Origin: Azonexaceae bacterium
GTDB taxonomy: Bacteria; Pseudomonadota; Gammaproteobacteria; Burkholderiales; Rhodocyclaceae
DNA length: 37,577 nt
Assembly: GCA_009469665.1 (NCBI GenBank)
Contig: SSTB01000153.1
Location: 1-37,577 of the forward strand
Direction: 5' to 3'
This document shows positions 27,323 through 35,055 of the stretch, in pieces; the first letter of the stretch is position 1; every line of letters begins with the position of its first letter. Position numbers and translations under genes: made by a program. Below the pieces are notes generated by a model that searched no databases, was not told the origin of the DNA, and was given only the letters and a program-made list of their open reading frames with translations.

Positions 27323-27790
27323 GTACTTTCTTCTTGGTGGCAAGAAGAAAGTAGCCAAAGAAGAAGCCACCCCTGGGTCGGAGGCCCCCTGCGGGGGCTT
27401 CCCTGCGCTACTCGGGGGCTTGGGCGGCTCGCTAAACTCGCCCCCTTTGGGGGCTCAGACAACGCGAGCCGACTTCCCCCAAGCCCCCTGCGTTGCTCGG
27501 CTCCTCTCAAGGGGCCCAGAAGCGGCCGGGCTGAACGGCCGATTCGATTCTCTCCCACACTCCAGGCTGGAGCAGTCGAACACCTGTCCGGTGCCGGACG
27601 CCCCCCCATGGAAGACGCTGAGCAACGCAGGGCTTCCGGGGGCCTTCGGGTCGCGTTGTCCGAGCCGCAGGCGAGTTTAGCGACCCGCCCGGAGGCCCGA
27701 GTAGCGCAAGGAACCGGGCAAAGCCCGGCGTCGACCCTGGGGTCGCCTTCTTTTTGGTGACTTTTTCTTGGCGAAGCAAGAAAAAGTTAC
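27323..27790. repeat. 468-bp imperfect palindrome in a 1-kb gene-free region
   Basis: The two halves are inverted copies. The left block from about 27398 (CTGCGCTACTCGGGGGC) to 27500 pairs with the right block from about 27618 to 27712 (ending CCCGAGTAGCGCAAGG). Each end carries its own hairpin: TACTTTCTTCTTG-GTGG-CAAGAAGAAAGTA (27324-27353, 13-bp perfect stem) and ACTTTTTCTTG-loop-CAAGAAAAAGT (27760-27787). Frames on both strands are open by composition but show no protein family or ribosome site. It resembles long intergenic repeats I recall from Burkholderiales/Rhodocyclales genomes. From 27791 to 28030 I see only the GAACCCCAGGGTTC motif (27811-27824) and no gene. Confidence 0.75.
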
Positions 27791-28030
27791 ACGCCCTCCA
27801 GGCGGAACCCCAGGGTTCAGAAAACCAGGCAAGCCAGGGAGCCAAACGCACCTCCGACGAACAGAGCGCTCTCCATCCCTGAAGCCCAACCCCGGGAATA
27901 CCAGGGTGATGCAAGCGACTTGCTGGCGGCATGGCAAGTCGTTACGCTGTGGCATCGATTCGACTGCACTTTATCCGGGGATAGTGCGGGGCGTGCCGAA
28001 CAGTGCTGAACCTATCTGACTGACGACTAG

Positions 28031-28519
28031 ATGCACCCACTCCTATCTTTTTATTGGCGTACCGCCGTCATAGTCCTCGGGGGCGCTATTGCACTGACAG
28101 GTATCCCCGCAGCGATTGTTCTCATGACGGCTGCTGGTTTCGGCTCAGGAATGTGCGGAACCTATGTTCTAGAAGAGGTGCCGTCACCGTACAAGAAGCT
28201 CAAGGCGGTGGTTTTCGAAATCGACTGCGGGGCGACCACGGGCCATAACACTCATGTCGCCATCGTTGCCGCAAATCTCGATACCAAAAGCCCTGGCAGC
28301 TTTCCTCGCGGCTTCTTCCTGGCGGAACTTGACGGTGGGCGAGTGCCTCCGGGGCAACATGGCGGGCCGGAGGTTCGCGTGAGGTGGCGTTCGGAGAGCA
28401 TGCTGTTCGTCGAGCACCATCAATTTGCGCAGGTCATTCGTGCCAATGGAGTGGCCGGCGGGGTGGCCATCGAGTACGGTCATTTTTCTGCCGGTTCCGG
28501 GCCAGCCGAGAACCAATGA
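28031..28519 (+). CDS. Hypothetical protein with one N-terminal membrane helix and a CGATTG motif
   Basis: A 162-residue product with a hydrophobic helix at about 12-37, then a probably periplasmic part beginning MCGTYVLEEVPSPYKKLKAVVFEIDCGATTGHNTHV. The two cysteines (C42, and C66 in the DCGATTG motif) could form a disulfide. I recall unannotated proteobacterial proteins sharing the EVPSP...KAVVF...DCGATTG pattern; their function is unknown to me. Codons are visibly less G+C-biased than in neighbours, and the gene sits between repeat arrays and the operon at 28617, so it may have been acquired. No good ribosome site precedes the ATG, so the start is uncertain. Confidence 0.65.
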   Translation: MHPLLSFYWRTAVIVLGGAIALTGIPAAIVLMTAAGFGSGMCGTYVLEEVPSPYKKLKAVVFEIDCGATTGHNTHVAIVAANLDTKSPGSFPRGFFLAELDGGRVPPGQHGGPEVRVRWRSESMLFVEHHQFAQVIRANGVAGGVAIEYGHFSAGSGPAENQ

Positions 28520-28554
28520 ACAGTCCGCGACACCGGACCTCCCCCGCGGACACG

Positions 28555-28571
28555 GTTAAGAACCCTTTAAG
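28555..28571 (+). promoter_or_regulatory. PmrA/QseB-type direct-repeat box ahead of the 28617-35474 operon
   Basis: GTTAAG (28555-28560), five bases, TTTAAG (28566-28571) matches the PmrA-family box YTTAAK-N5-YTTAAK in 11 of 12 informative positions (first base G instead of C/T). It lies 46 bases before the start of the first gene of an operon whose sixth and seventh genes encode a PmrA/QseB-type regulator and its sensor, so autoregulation is likely. A separate 7-bp inverted repeat, GTCCGCG/CGCGGAC (28523-28551), lies immediately upstream. I could not fix a convincing -10 element. Confidence 0.55.
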
Positions 28572-28616
28572 GATGGCGGGCGACACTCCGCCCATCCAAT
28601 CAGAAGGGAATTCGCC

Positions 28617-29228
28617 ATGCAGACTGCCAGGCAAAGCCTGTTCGACCGACTGGGGAGCGGCGCCGGTGCCGTGACCGCGGTCCATGCCCCGCCGGGCGCT
28701 CCCCGGCGGAGTGTCGCCGAGGGCTTCATCCGCGAGGTGTTCGCCCAGCGCTATGGCGCCCGGGTGCGCAGCTTTGCGCCCAATCTGGTGTTCTTCGAGG
28801 AGGCGGGGCAGGTCGTCGCCGCCACGGGCTGGCGGGCTGCCGGTCACGAGACCTTGTTTCTGGAACGTTACCTGGACCGGCCGGTCGAGGAGGCCCTGGG
28901 CCATCTCGCCTCCCAGGCGGTGAGCCGGCAGCGCATCGTCGAGGTGGGCAATCTGGCTTCCACCCGCTCGGGGGGGAGCGTCCATGTGATCCTGGCCCTG
29001 GCCCGCCAGTTGGACCAGTTGGGCTTCGAATGGGTGGTCTTTACGGCCACGGCGGAACTGGTCCGGCTGTTCAGCCGCCTGGGACTGCCGCTTTTTGCCC
29101 TGGCGCCGGCAGATCCCTCCCGCCTGGGTGACGCTGCCGCCGACTGGGGTACTTACTACGACGCCGCCCCCGTGGTGGTCGCCGGGCGCGTGCGCCAGGG
29201 GGTCGAGGTCAGCGGGAGGTGGCGTTGA
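28617..29228 (+). CDS. Thermostable hemolysin family protein (GNAT/autoinducer-synthase-like fold)
   Basis: A 203-residue protein without signal peptide or membrane helices. Recognisable features of the thermostable hemolysin family (PF12261, named after Vibrio delta-VPH) are the FIREVFAQRYGARVRSFAPNL segment (quoted in parts), FLERYLDRPVEEAL, the VEVGNLAS strand and the WVVFTATAELVRLFSRLG helix region. To my knowledge the family has an acyl-CoA N-acyltransferase-like fold, so an acyl-transfer role is more plausible than membrane lysis; this is inference. The ATG has an AGAAGGGA ribosome site. Its TGA overlaps the TTG start of the adenylating enzyme, so the two are coupled. Confidence 0.82.
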   Translation: MQTARQSLFDRLGSGAGAVTAVHAPPGAPRRSVAEGFIREVFAQRYGARVRSFAPNLVFFEEAGQVVAATGWRAAGHETLFLERYLDRPVEEALGHLASQAVSRQRIVEVGNLASTRSGGSVHVILALARQLDQLGFEWVVFTATAELVRLFSRLGLPLFALAPADPSRLGDAAADWGTYYDAAPVVVAGRVRQGVEVSGRWR

Positions 29229-30745
29229 ACCCGGCCTGGAAACCCCTGCGCGCCGCCCTGACGGCGCGGGCCAAGGAGGCGCCGGTCCTGGTGGGTGAGC
29301 AAAGCCTCTGGCGGGCGGGCGACGCCTTGGCCGCCGTGGAGGAGCTGGCGGCCCGGCTGAACGGGTGCCACGCCCTGGCGGTCCTGGCGGACAATGGTCC
29401 CGCCTGGGCGCTGGCGGAGCTTGCCGCCCTGGCGGCCGACGTTCCCCACGTGCCGTTGCCTACCTTCTTCCAGGGCAGCCAACTGGCCCATGTCCTGGAT
29501 ACCACGGGAGCCGACTGCCTGCTCACCGATCAACCGGAACGCATCGGCGCCCTGGATCGCGGTTTTGCCATCACCGGCCGCGATCTGGGCCTGATCCGCA
29601 TGCAGCGCGTGCCCCTGGAGGCGTGCGCGGCGCTGCCCTCCGGCACGGCAAAGGTGTCCTTCACTTCCGGCAGCACCGGAGCGCCCCGGGGGGTTTGTCT
29701 TGCCGCCCAGGGTCTCGCCGATACGGCAGCCGCGGTGGCCTCCCGCCTGGCTGACCTCGACCTGAAACGCCACCTTGCGGTGCTGCCGCTCTCCCTGTTG
29801 CTGGAGAACGTCGCAGGCTTGCACGCGGCGTTGCTTTCCGGGGCGGAAGTTCATCTTCCCGGGCTCGCCGCCCTGGGCTGGCGCGGCATGGCCGGCTTCG
29901 ATCCCCTTGCTCTTGAGGGGAGGATCGCCCAGTCGCAGCCGGCTTCGCTCATTCTGGTGCCGGAGTTGCTCAAGGCTTGGACCCTGCATCACGCCAGGAC
30001 AGGAGGCCAGGCACCGGAGAGCCTGCGTTTCGTCGCCGTCGGCGGCGCCCGGGTCGATGGCAGCATCCTCGCGCAGGCGAGGCGCCAGGGCATCCCGGCG
30101 TACCAGGGCTATGGCCTGACCGAGTGCGGTTCCGTGGTCAGCCTCAATCGCCCCGGCGACGACGGCGACGACTGCGGCCGGCCCCTCGACCACGCGCGTG
30201 TCTCGGTCGTCGACGGGGAGGTCATCGTCGCCACCCGGGCCTTCCTGGGTTACCTGGGGAGCGAGCCGGCCTCCGCCGACCCGGCCGGATTCCGCCCCCA
30301 TGCCACTGGCGATCTCGGCGGTCTCGGCGGTACCGGCCACCTCGCCCTCGCCGGTCGGCGGGGTAACCTGCTCGTCACTTCCTGGGGACGCAACGTCTCG
30401 CCGGAGTGGATCGAGGCGGCGCTCCTTGCCCAGTCCGCGGTGCAGCAGGCCGTCGTCGGCGGCGACGCCCGCCCCTGGTTGTGGGCCGTGCTGGTGCCGG
30501 CCCCCGGGGCCACGGCAGACGATCTCGCCGCAGCGGTGGCCGCCGCCAACGCCGGATTGCCTGATTACGCCCGGGTAGGAGGCTGGGTGAGCAGCGTCCC
30601 CCTCACTTTTGCCAACGGCATGGCTACCGGCAATGGGCGCCCCCGCCGCGGAGCCGTTCAGGAAACCCATGCCGCCGCCCTGGCGGCCCTCTACGAATCG
30701 ATTCCGGAAACTCCGCGCAAGGAAACCGCCGATGTCCTTCTATGA
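29225..30745 (+). CDS. AMP-forming acyl-adenylating enzyme (ANL superfamily) with Arg at the A10 lysine position
   Basis: A 506-residue ANL enzyme that should activate a carboxylic acid with ATP. Visible motifs are the P-loop FTSGSTGAPRG (about 146-156), YGLTECGSV (A5-like) and the GDLG region (A7). In the A10 motif TxxGKxxR the sequence is TGNGRPRR, so the usually essential lysine is Arg472. Adenylation may be weakened or altered, unless another residue compensates. I chose TTG 29225 over the in-frame GTG 29219 because GGGAGG (29214-29219) is correctly spaced for it and it overlaps the preceding stop as TTGA. The end overlaps the dimetal oxidase gene by 14 bases. The substrate is unknown; a fatty acid is a guess from the neighbours. 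Confidence 0.85.
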   Translation: MNPAWKPLRAALTARAKEAPVLVGEQSLWRAGDALAAVEELAARLNGCHALAVLADNGPAWALAELAALAADVPHVPLPTFFQGSQLAHVLDTTGADCLLTDQPERIGALDRGFAITGRDLGLIRMQRVPLEACAALPSGTAKVSFTSGSTGAPRGVCLAAQGLADTAAAVASRLADLDLKRHLAVLPLSLLLENVAGLHAALLSGAEVHLPGLAALGWRGMAGFDPLALEGRIAQSQPASLILVPELLKAWTLHHARTGGQAPESLRFVAVGGARVDGSILAQARRQGIPAYQGYGLTECGSVVSLNRPGDDGDDCGRPLDHARVSVVDGEVIVATRAFLGYLGSEPASADPAGFRPHATGDLGGLGGTGHLALAGRRGNLLVTSWGRNVSPEWIEAALLAQSAVQQAVVGGDARPWLWAVLVPAPGATADDLAAAVAAANAGLPDYARVGGWVSSVPLTFANGMATGNGRPRRGAVQETHAAALAALYESIPETPRKETADVLL

Positions 30746-31406
30746 AACCCTCACCGAGTTGACCGCCACGGAGCGCCAGCACCTGCTCGCCGCACCCATC
30801 ATTCGCGACTGCTTGCAGGGGCGCGTGCGCAAGGCCAGTTACCTGGCCTTCCTGGCCCAGGCCTACCACCATGTCCGGCACACCACGCCGCTCCTCATGC
30901 TCCTCGGCGGGCGCCTGCCCGAACGCCTGGCCTGGTTGCGCAAGGCGGTGGCCGAATACATCGAGGAGGAAATCGGCCACGAGGAATGGATTCTCAACGA
31001 CATCGGCGTCGCGGGCGGCGACCCCGCCGCCGTACGGGCCAGCACCCCCGACCTGCCCGCCGAACTGATGGTGGCCTACGCCTACGACCTGGTGAACCGT
31101 GGTAACCCGGCGGGCTTCTTCGGCATGGTGTACGTGCTAGAAGGCACCAGCGTGGCCCTGGCCCTAAACGCGGCCGACCTCATCCAGACCTCCCTGGGCC
31201 TGCCGGACGGCGCTTTCACCTACCTGCGCTCCCACGGCACCCTGGATCAGGAGCACACGCGCCACTTGGCCCTTCTGGTCGACGCCATGGAACCCGGCGA
31301 CCAGGCCGAAGTGCTGCGTGCCGCCCGGGTGTTCTTCCGCCTCTATGGGGATATCTTCCGCGCCCTGCCGGCCTACGACGCGGTGTTCGCCGGGGGGGCA
31401 TCATGA
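30732..31406 (+). CDS. Haem-oxygenase-like dimetal oxidase (HDO; TenA/UndA/CADD-like)
   Basis: A 224-residue all-helical protein. Candidate metal ligands fall at the spacing of the HDO family: E80 and H83 in EEEIGHEEW, E137 in YVLEGTS, and H168, D172 and H175 in SHGTLDQEH. This agrees with the six-ligand pattern of CADD and UndA rather than with thiaminase TenA, which lacks metal ligands. Such enzymes use a diiron centre and O2 for oxidative decarboxylation, N-oxygenation or C-C cleavage, often on fatty or amino acids. The reaction here is not predictable. The gene starts inside the end of the adenylating enzyme gene, and its stop overlaps the SDR gene as ATGA. Confidence 0.85.
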   Translation: MSFYETLTELTATERQHLLAAPIIRDCLQGRVRKASYLAFLAQAYHHVRHTTPLLMLLGGRLPERLAWLRKAVAEYIEEEIGHEEWILNDIGVAGGDPAAVRASTPDLPAELMVAYAYDLVNRGNPAGFFGMVYVLEGTSVALALNAADLIQTSLGLPDGAFTYLRSHGTLDQEHTRHLALLVDAMEPGDQAEVLRAARVFFRLYGDIFRALPAYDAVFAGGAS

Positions 31407-32269
31407 ACCTCGCCAGCGCGCGCATCCTGCTTACCGGCGCCAGCGGCGGCCTGGGGGGCGCCCTGGCCCAGCAACTGTCAGCCTCCGGCGCCGCCCTGCT
31501 GCTCGCTGGCCGCGACCCGGAACGCCTGGCCGAAATCGGCCGTAGCCTGCCGCGGGCTCAGGGCATCACCCATTCCACCGTGCGGGCCGACCTGACTCAG
31601 CCCGAAGGCGTTGCGGCCGCGGCCGGAGCCGCCCGGGAATTCCGCGTCAACGTGCTCATCAACAATGCCGGGGTAGGGGGCTTCGGCCTCTACGACCGAC
31701 ACGACTGGGGCGAGATCGACACCCTGCTGGCCACCAATCTCACGGCGCCCCTGCGCCTGACCCACGCCCTGCTGCCCTGGCTCAAGGCCCGACCCCAGGC
31801 GGCCATCGTCAATATCGGCTCCACTTTCGGCAGCCTGCCCTTCGCAGGGTTTGCCGCCTACTCTGCCGCCAAGGCCGGCCTGCGCGGCTTCTCCCAGGCC
31901 CTGCGGCGCGAGTTGGCCGACACCTCGGTGGCCGTGGTCCACATCGCCCCCCGGGCCATCGACACGGCGCTCAACAGCGCGGCGGTGGTCGCCCTCAACC
32001 GGGACCTGGGCAACCCGAGCGACTCCGTGGAGACCGTAGCCCGCCAGGTCGTCGCCGCCCTGGAACGGGGAGGTGGCGAGCATCACCTGGGTTTTCCGGA
32101 ACGTTTCTTCGCTTGGCTCAACGGCGTCGCGCCGGCCCTCATCGACCGCGGTCTGGCAGGCAAGCTGGCGGTGATCAAGCGGCACGCCCAGCCCCCCCTC
32201 TCCCCCAGCCCCTCTCCCGCCCTGCGGGAGGAGGGAGATGAACGAGACGCTGCGCGTCTTTCACTTTGA
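31403..32269 (+). CDS. Short-chain dehydrogenase/reductase with repeat-derived C-terminal tail
   Basis: A 288-residue classical SDR: nucleotide-binding TGASGGLG (11-18), NNAG (87-90), N112, and the catalytic S140, Y153 and K157. It should reduce or oxidise a carbonyl or hydroxyl with NAD(P)H, in context acting on the product or substrate of the adjacent oxidase and adenylating enzyme. The last about 25 residues, from PPLSPSPSPALREEG on, are encoded by a C-rich palindromic repeat and do not look like SDR sequence, so the original stop was probably lost or displaced. The ATG overlaps the HDO stop as ATGA. The TPR gene follows 12 bases downstream. Confidence 0.92.
   Translation: MNLASARILLTGASGGLGGALAQQLSASGAALLLAGRDPERLAEIGRSLPRAQGITHSTVRADLTQPEGVAAAAGAAREFRVNVLINNAGVGGFGLYDRHDWGEIDTLLATNLTAPLRLTHALLPWLKARPQAAIVNIGSTFGSLPFAGFAAYSAAKAGLRGFSQALRRELADTSVAVVHIAPRAIDTALNSAAVVALNRDLGNPSDSVETVARQVVAALERGGGEHHLGFPERFFAWLNGVAPALIDRGLAGKLAVIKRHAQPPLSPSPSPALREEGDERDAARLSL
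32192..32255 (+). repeat. C-rich REP-like repeat forming the 3' end of the SDR gene
   Basis: The sequence carries CTCCCGC (32212-32218) and GCGGGAG (32222-32228) as a compact hairpin within a run of C-rich tracts, a common type of intergenic palindrome in betaproteobacteria. Here it is read in frame as the tail of the SDR. No T-run follows. Confidence 0.5.
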
Positions 32270-32281
32270 TTGGAGTTTCCG

Positions 32282-32923
32282 ATGAAATTCTTCCGTTTTC
32301 TCGCCGTCCTCGCCTTCTTCGCCAGCGCGACCGCCGGTGCCGCCTCTCCGGAGGAGCTCATTCGCCCCCTTCAGGACCGCTGGGCGGAAATCAAGTACAA
32401 GACCCCCGAGAAGCAGCAGGAAGAAGCCTATCAGAGCCTGGTGCAGCAGGCCCGCAAGCTGGCCGAGGCCCATCCGGGCACGGCGGAAATCCTCATCTGG
32501 GAGGGAATCGCCCTGTCCAGTCAGGCAGGCGCCAAGGGCGGCCTTGGGGCTCTGGGACTGGCCAAGGAAGCCCGAGCGCGCTTCGAGGACGCTCTGAAAC
32601 TCGACGAGAAGGCCCTGGCCGGATCGGCCTATACCAGCCTGGCCACGCTCTACGCCAAGGTGCCGGGCTGGCCCATCGGCTTCGGGGACAAAGCACGGGC
32701 CGAGGAATTGTTCCGCAAGTCGCTCGCCATCAACCCGTCCGGCATTGACCCCAATTATTTTTACGGCGAGTATCTCCTGGACCGATCCCGCCCGGGCGAG
32801 GCCCGCCCCTATCTCGAGGCGGCCCTCAAGGCGCCACCACGCCCGGGCCGCGAACTGGCCGACAGCGGCCGGCGCAGCGAAGTCGAGGCGCTTCTAGCCA
32901 AATTGGCCAAGGAAGGAAAATAG
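32282..32923 (+). CDS. Exported TPR protein, TAtT-like
   Basis: A 213-residue protein with a signal peptide (MKFFRFLAVLAFFASATAGA, cleavage near residue 21) and tetratricopeptide-like helices to the end. The segment VPGWPIGFGDKARAEELF followed by SLAINPSGIDPNYFYGEYL resembles the TRAP-associated TAtT family of periplasmic TPR trimers, which bind lipophilic ligands in the known examples. A role in carrying or sensing a lipid-like product of this operon is possible but inferred. I chose ATG 32282, preceded by TGGAG, over TTG 32270. The response regulator starts directly after its stop codon with no gap. Confidence 0.8.
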   Translation: MKFFRFLAVLAFFASATAGAASPEELIRPLQDRWAEIKYKTPEKQQEEAYQSLVQQARKLAEAHPGTAEILIWEGIALSSQAGAKGGLGALGLAKEARARFEDALKLDEKALAGSAYTSLATLYAKVPGWPIGFGDKARAEELFRKSLAINPSGIDPNYFYGEYLLDRSRPGEARPYLEAALKAPPRPGRELADSGRRSEVEALLAKLAKEGK

Positions 32924-33598
32924 TTGCGCGTTCTGCTGGTTGAAGACGATGAACTCCTGGGCGACGGCATTCAGGCCGGCCTGTTGTTGGCCGACTACGC
33001 CGTCGACTGGGTGCGGGACGGCGAGTCCGGCCGTCTGGCACTCCTCGATCACGCCTACGACCTCTGTGTCCTCGATCTCGGCCTGCCCAAGAAGGGCGGG
33101 CTCGCCGTCCTCACCGAGCTGCGGGCGAGGGGCGGCAATACGCCCGTCCTGGTGCTCACTGCACGGGATACGGCAGCGGACAAAATTGCCGGTCTCGACG
33201 CCGGCGCCGACGACTACCTGACCAAACCCTTCGACCTGGGGGAGCTTCAGGCCCGCCTGCGGGCACTCACGCGCCGGGCGGGGGGCAGCGCCCTGCCGCT
33301 GTTGACCCACGGTGACGTGAGCCTCGACCCCGCCAGCAAACGAGTCACGCGGGGCGGCGAAGAAGTCACCCTCTCGGCCCGTGAATACGCCGTGCTGCAC
33401 GATCTGCTCCGTCACCGCAACCAGTTGCGCACCCGCAGCCAACTGGAGGAAAACCTCTACGCCTGGGGGGGCGAGGTGGAAAGCAATACCGTCGAGGTCT
33501 ACATCCACCACCTGCGCAAGAAGCTCGGCAGCGGCTTCATCCGAACCCTGCGCGGCCTCGGCTATCGTCTGGGCGAAGGTGACGAGGGCGCCCCATGA
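32924..33598 (+). CDS. OmpR/PhoB-type response regulator, QseB/PmrA-like
   Basis: A 224-residue two-domain regulator. The receiver has the acidic pair D8/D9, phospho-acceptor D51 in VLDLGLP, T79 and K101 in TKPF; the winged-helix DNA-binding domain (about 128-220) contains LSAREYAVLHDLL and SNTVEVYIHHLRKKLG, as in QseB and PmrA. The TTG start lies directly after the TPR gene stop and has GGAAGGA upstream. Its stop overlaps the kinase start as ATGA. A box of the type bound by this family lies at the head of the operon, so it probably controls its own transcription and that of the metabolic genes. Confidence 0.93.
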   Translation: MRVLLVEDDELLGDGIQAGLLLADYAVDWVRDGESGRLALLDHAYDLCVLDLGLPKKGGLAVLTELRARGGNTPVLVLTARDTAADKIAGLDAGADDYLTKPFDLGELQARLRALTRRAGGSALPLLTHGDVSLDPASKRVTRGGEEVTLSAREYAVLHDLLRHRNQLRTRSQLEENLYAWGGEVESNTVEVYIHHLRKKLGSGFIRTLRGLGYRLGEGDEGAP

Positions 33599-35055
33599 AC
33601 CGTTTTGCGGCTGCTCCCCTGTTGGGAGAGCAGCCGGCTTCCCTGCGTCGCCGCCTCCTGGTCATGGTTTCCCTGGCCACCGGGGTGATCTACGTGGTGG
33701 CCGCCCTCCTGACCTATCGCCAGGCCCGCCATGAAGTTCAGGAAATGATGGATGGTGAACTGGTCAAAGTCGGCCGCCTCGTGCTCATCCAGGCCCGTGA
33801 CGAATCACCCCGTCTGGCGGAATTTGCCGCGGCCCTGGCCACGGTACGGGGGATGAAGCCCCGCCACAACAAGCTTGCCCTGGAATTCGTGTTGACCCGG
33901 GGGGACGGCCTCGTTCTGGCACGCTCCGATCTGGCGCCCACCGGCCCCATCGGTCGCGAGCTCGGCTTCAGCAATGTAGAACAGGGCGGGCAATTGTGGC
34001 GCACCGTCGTTCTTGAAACCGGCGACCGCGGGCACCGGGCACTCATCGCGCAGTCGATCCGGCAACGCGACAAGGAGGCGCTGGAAATCGCCACCAAGAC
34101 GATTCTACCGCTGGCCATCCTGCTGCCCTTGCTCATCGGGCTCATCTATTATTCCGTTCGACGCGGCCTGCGACCCCTGGACGAACTGGCAGGGGACGTA
34201 GCCGCCCGTTCCCCCGGCAACCTGTCGCCCCTGGTCCCGGTCACCCCCTTGAGGGAAACCGGCCCGCTGATCGTTGCCCTCAATCGGCTCCTGGACAGAC
34301 TGGCCAAGGCTCTGGACAACGAGCGCCGCTTTACGGCGGACGCCGCCCACGAATTGCGTACCCCCCTTGCAGCGCTCAAGATTCACGCCCAGGTCGCCCT
34401 GGCCACCGGTGACCCGGTGCAATGCAAGACCGCCGTCACCAAGGTGATTGCCGGGGCAGACCGCGCCACCCGTCTGGTCGAGCAGCTCTTGCGCCTGGCC
34501 CGCCTGGACCCCCTGGAGAAACTCGGTGATCCGCGACCCATCGATCTTGCCGATCTGGCACGCAATGCGGTGGAAGATGCTGAACGCATTGCGCGGGAGC
34601 GCGGCATCGCCCTGGAGCAAGTCGCTACCGACTCCGTACCGACGGTTCCCGGGGACCGGGATCTGCTGGAGGCGGCCCTGCGCAATCTGGTGCACAATGC
34701 CTTGACCTACGCCCCTCGGGGGAGCCGCGTCATGGTTCGGGCAGGGGCCGATTTCGGCCAGCCGCTGCTGGAAGTGCGCGACGATGGTCCCGGCGTGCCG
34801 CCGGAAGAACTGGCCCGTCTGGTGGAGCGTTTTTACCGGGGCCGCGATGTCTGTGCAGAAGGGAGCGGCCTCGGTCTGGCGATCGTGCGCCGAATCGCGG
34901 AACTGCACGGGGCGCGTCTGGAGATCGAGAATCTGGAGGGCGGTGGCTTTGCCGCCAGTCTGCGCTGGTGCCTCGTGGGAGACGCCGGGTGGGCTTGCGA
35001 ATCCCGTACTCCGGATCCCGTGTCAGCGACCATTGAAAAAGAGAGGGGCTCTTGA
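33595..35055 (+). CDS. QseC/PmrB-like sensor histidine kinase
   Basis: A 486-residue membrane kinase: first membrane helix at about 22-42, a periplasmic sensor domain of about 125 residues (43-168), second helix (about 169-187), a HAMP-like linker (188-240), HisKA with phospho-acceptor H252 in DAAHELRTPLAAL, and HATPase with NLVHNALTYAP, DDGPGVP and GSGLGLAIVRR. About 28 residues after the ATPase fold (from CLVGDAGW on) look unstructured. The signal is unknown; related sensors respond to metals, pH or cationic peptides at the envelope. It overlaps the regulator (ATGA) and dgkA (TTGA), so the signalling pair is translated with the diacylglycerol kinase. Confidence 0.93.
   Translation: MNRFAAAPLLGEQPASLRRRLLVMVSLATGVIYVVAALLTYRQARHEVQEMMDGELVKVGRLVLIQARDESPRLAEFAAALATVRGMKPRHNKLALEFVLTRGDGLVLARSDLAPTGPIGRELGFSNVEQGGQLWRTVVLETGDRGHRALIAQSIRQRDKEALEIATKTILPLAILLPLLIGLIYYSVRRGLRPLDELAGDVAARSPGNLSPLVPVTPLRETGPLIVALNRLLDRLAKALDNERRFTADAAHELRTPLAALKIHAQVALATGDPVQCKTAVTKVIAGADRATRLVEQLLRLARLDPLEKLGDPRPIDLADLARNAVEDAERIARERGIALEQVATDSVPTVPGDRDLLEAALRNLVHNALTYAPRGSRVMVRAGADFGQPLLEVRDDGPGVPPEELARLVERFYRGRDVCAEGSGLGLAIVRRIAELHGARLEIENLEGGGFAASLRWCLVGDAGWACESRTPDPVSATIEKERGS

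Noticed and set aside
27096..27680. 194-codon plus-strand frame in the repeat region, and several minus-strand frames to 27955
   Set aside because: They follow the 45-bp repeat and both arms of the palindrome, have no ribosome sites, and repeat-encoded translations appear on both strands.
28617..29228. Reading the thermostable-hemolysin-family gene as a true haemolysin toxin
   Set aside because: There is no signal peptide or membrane-active segment, and it is coupled to metabolic enzymes, so the family name probably misleads about function.
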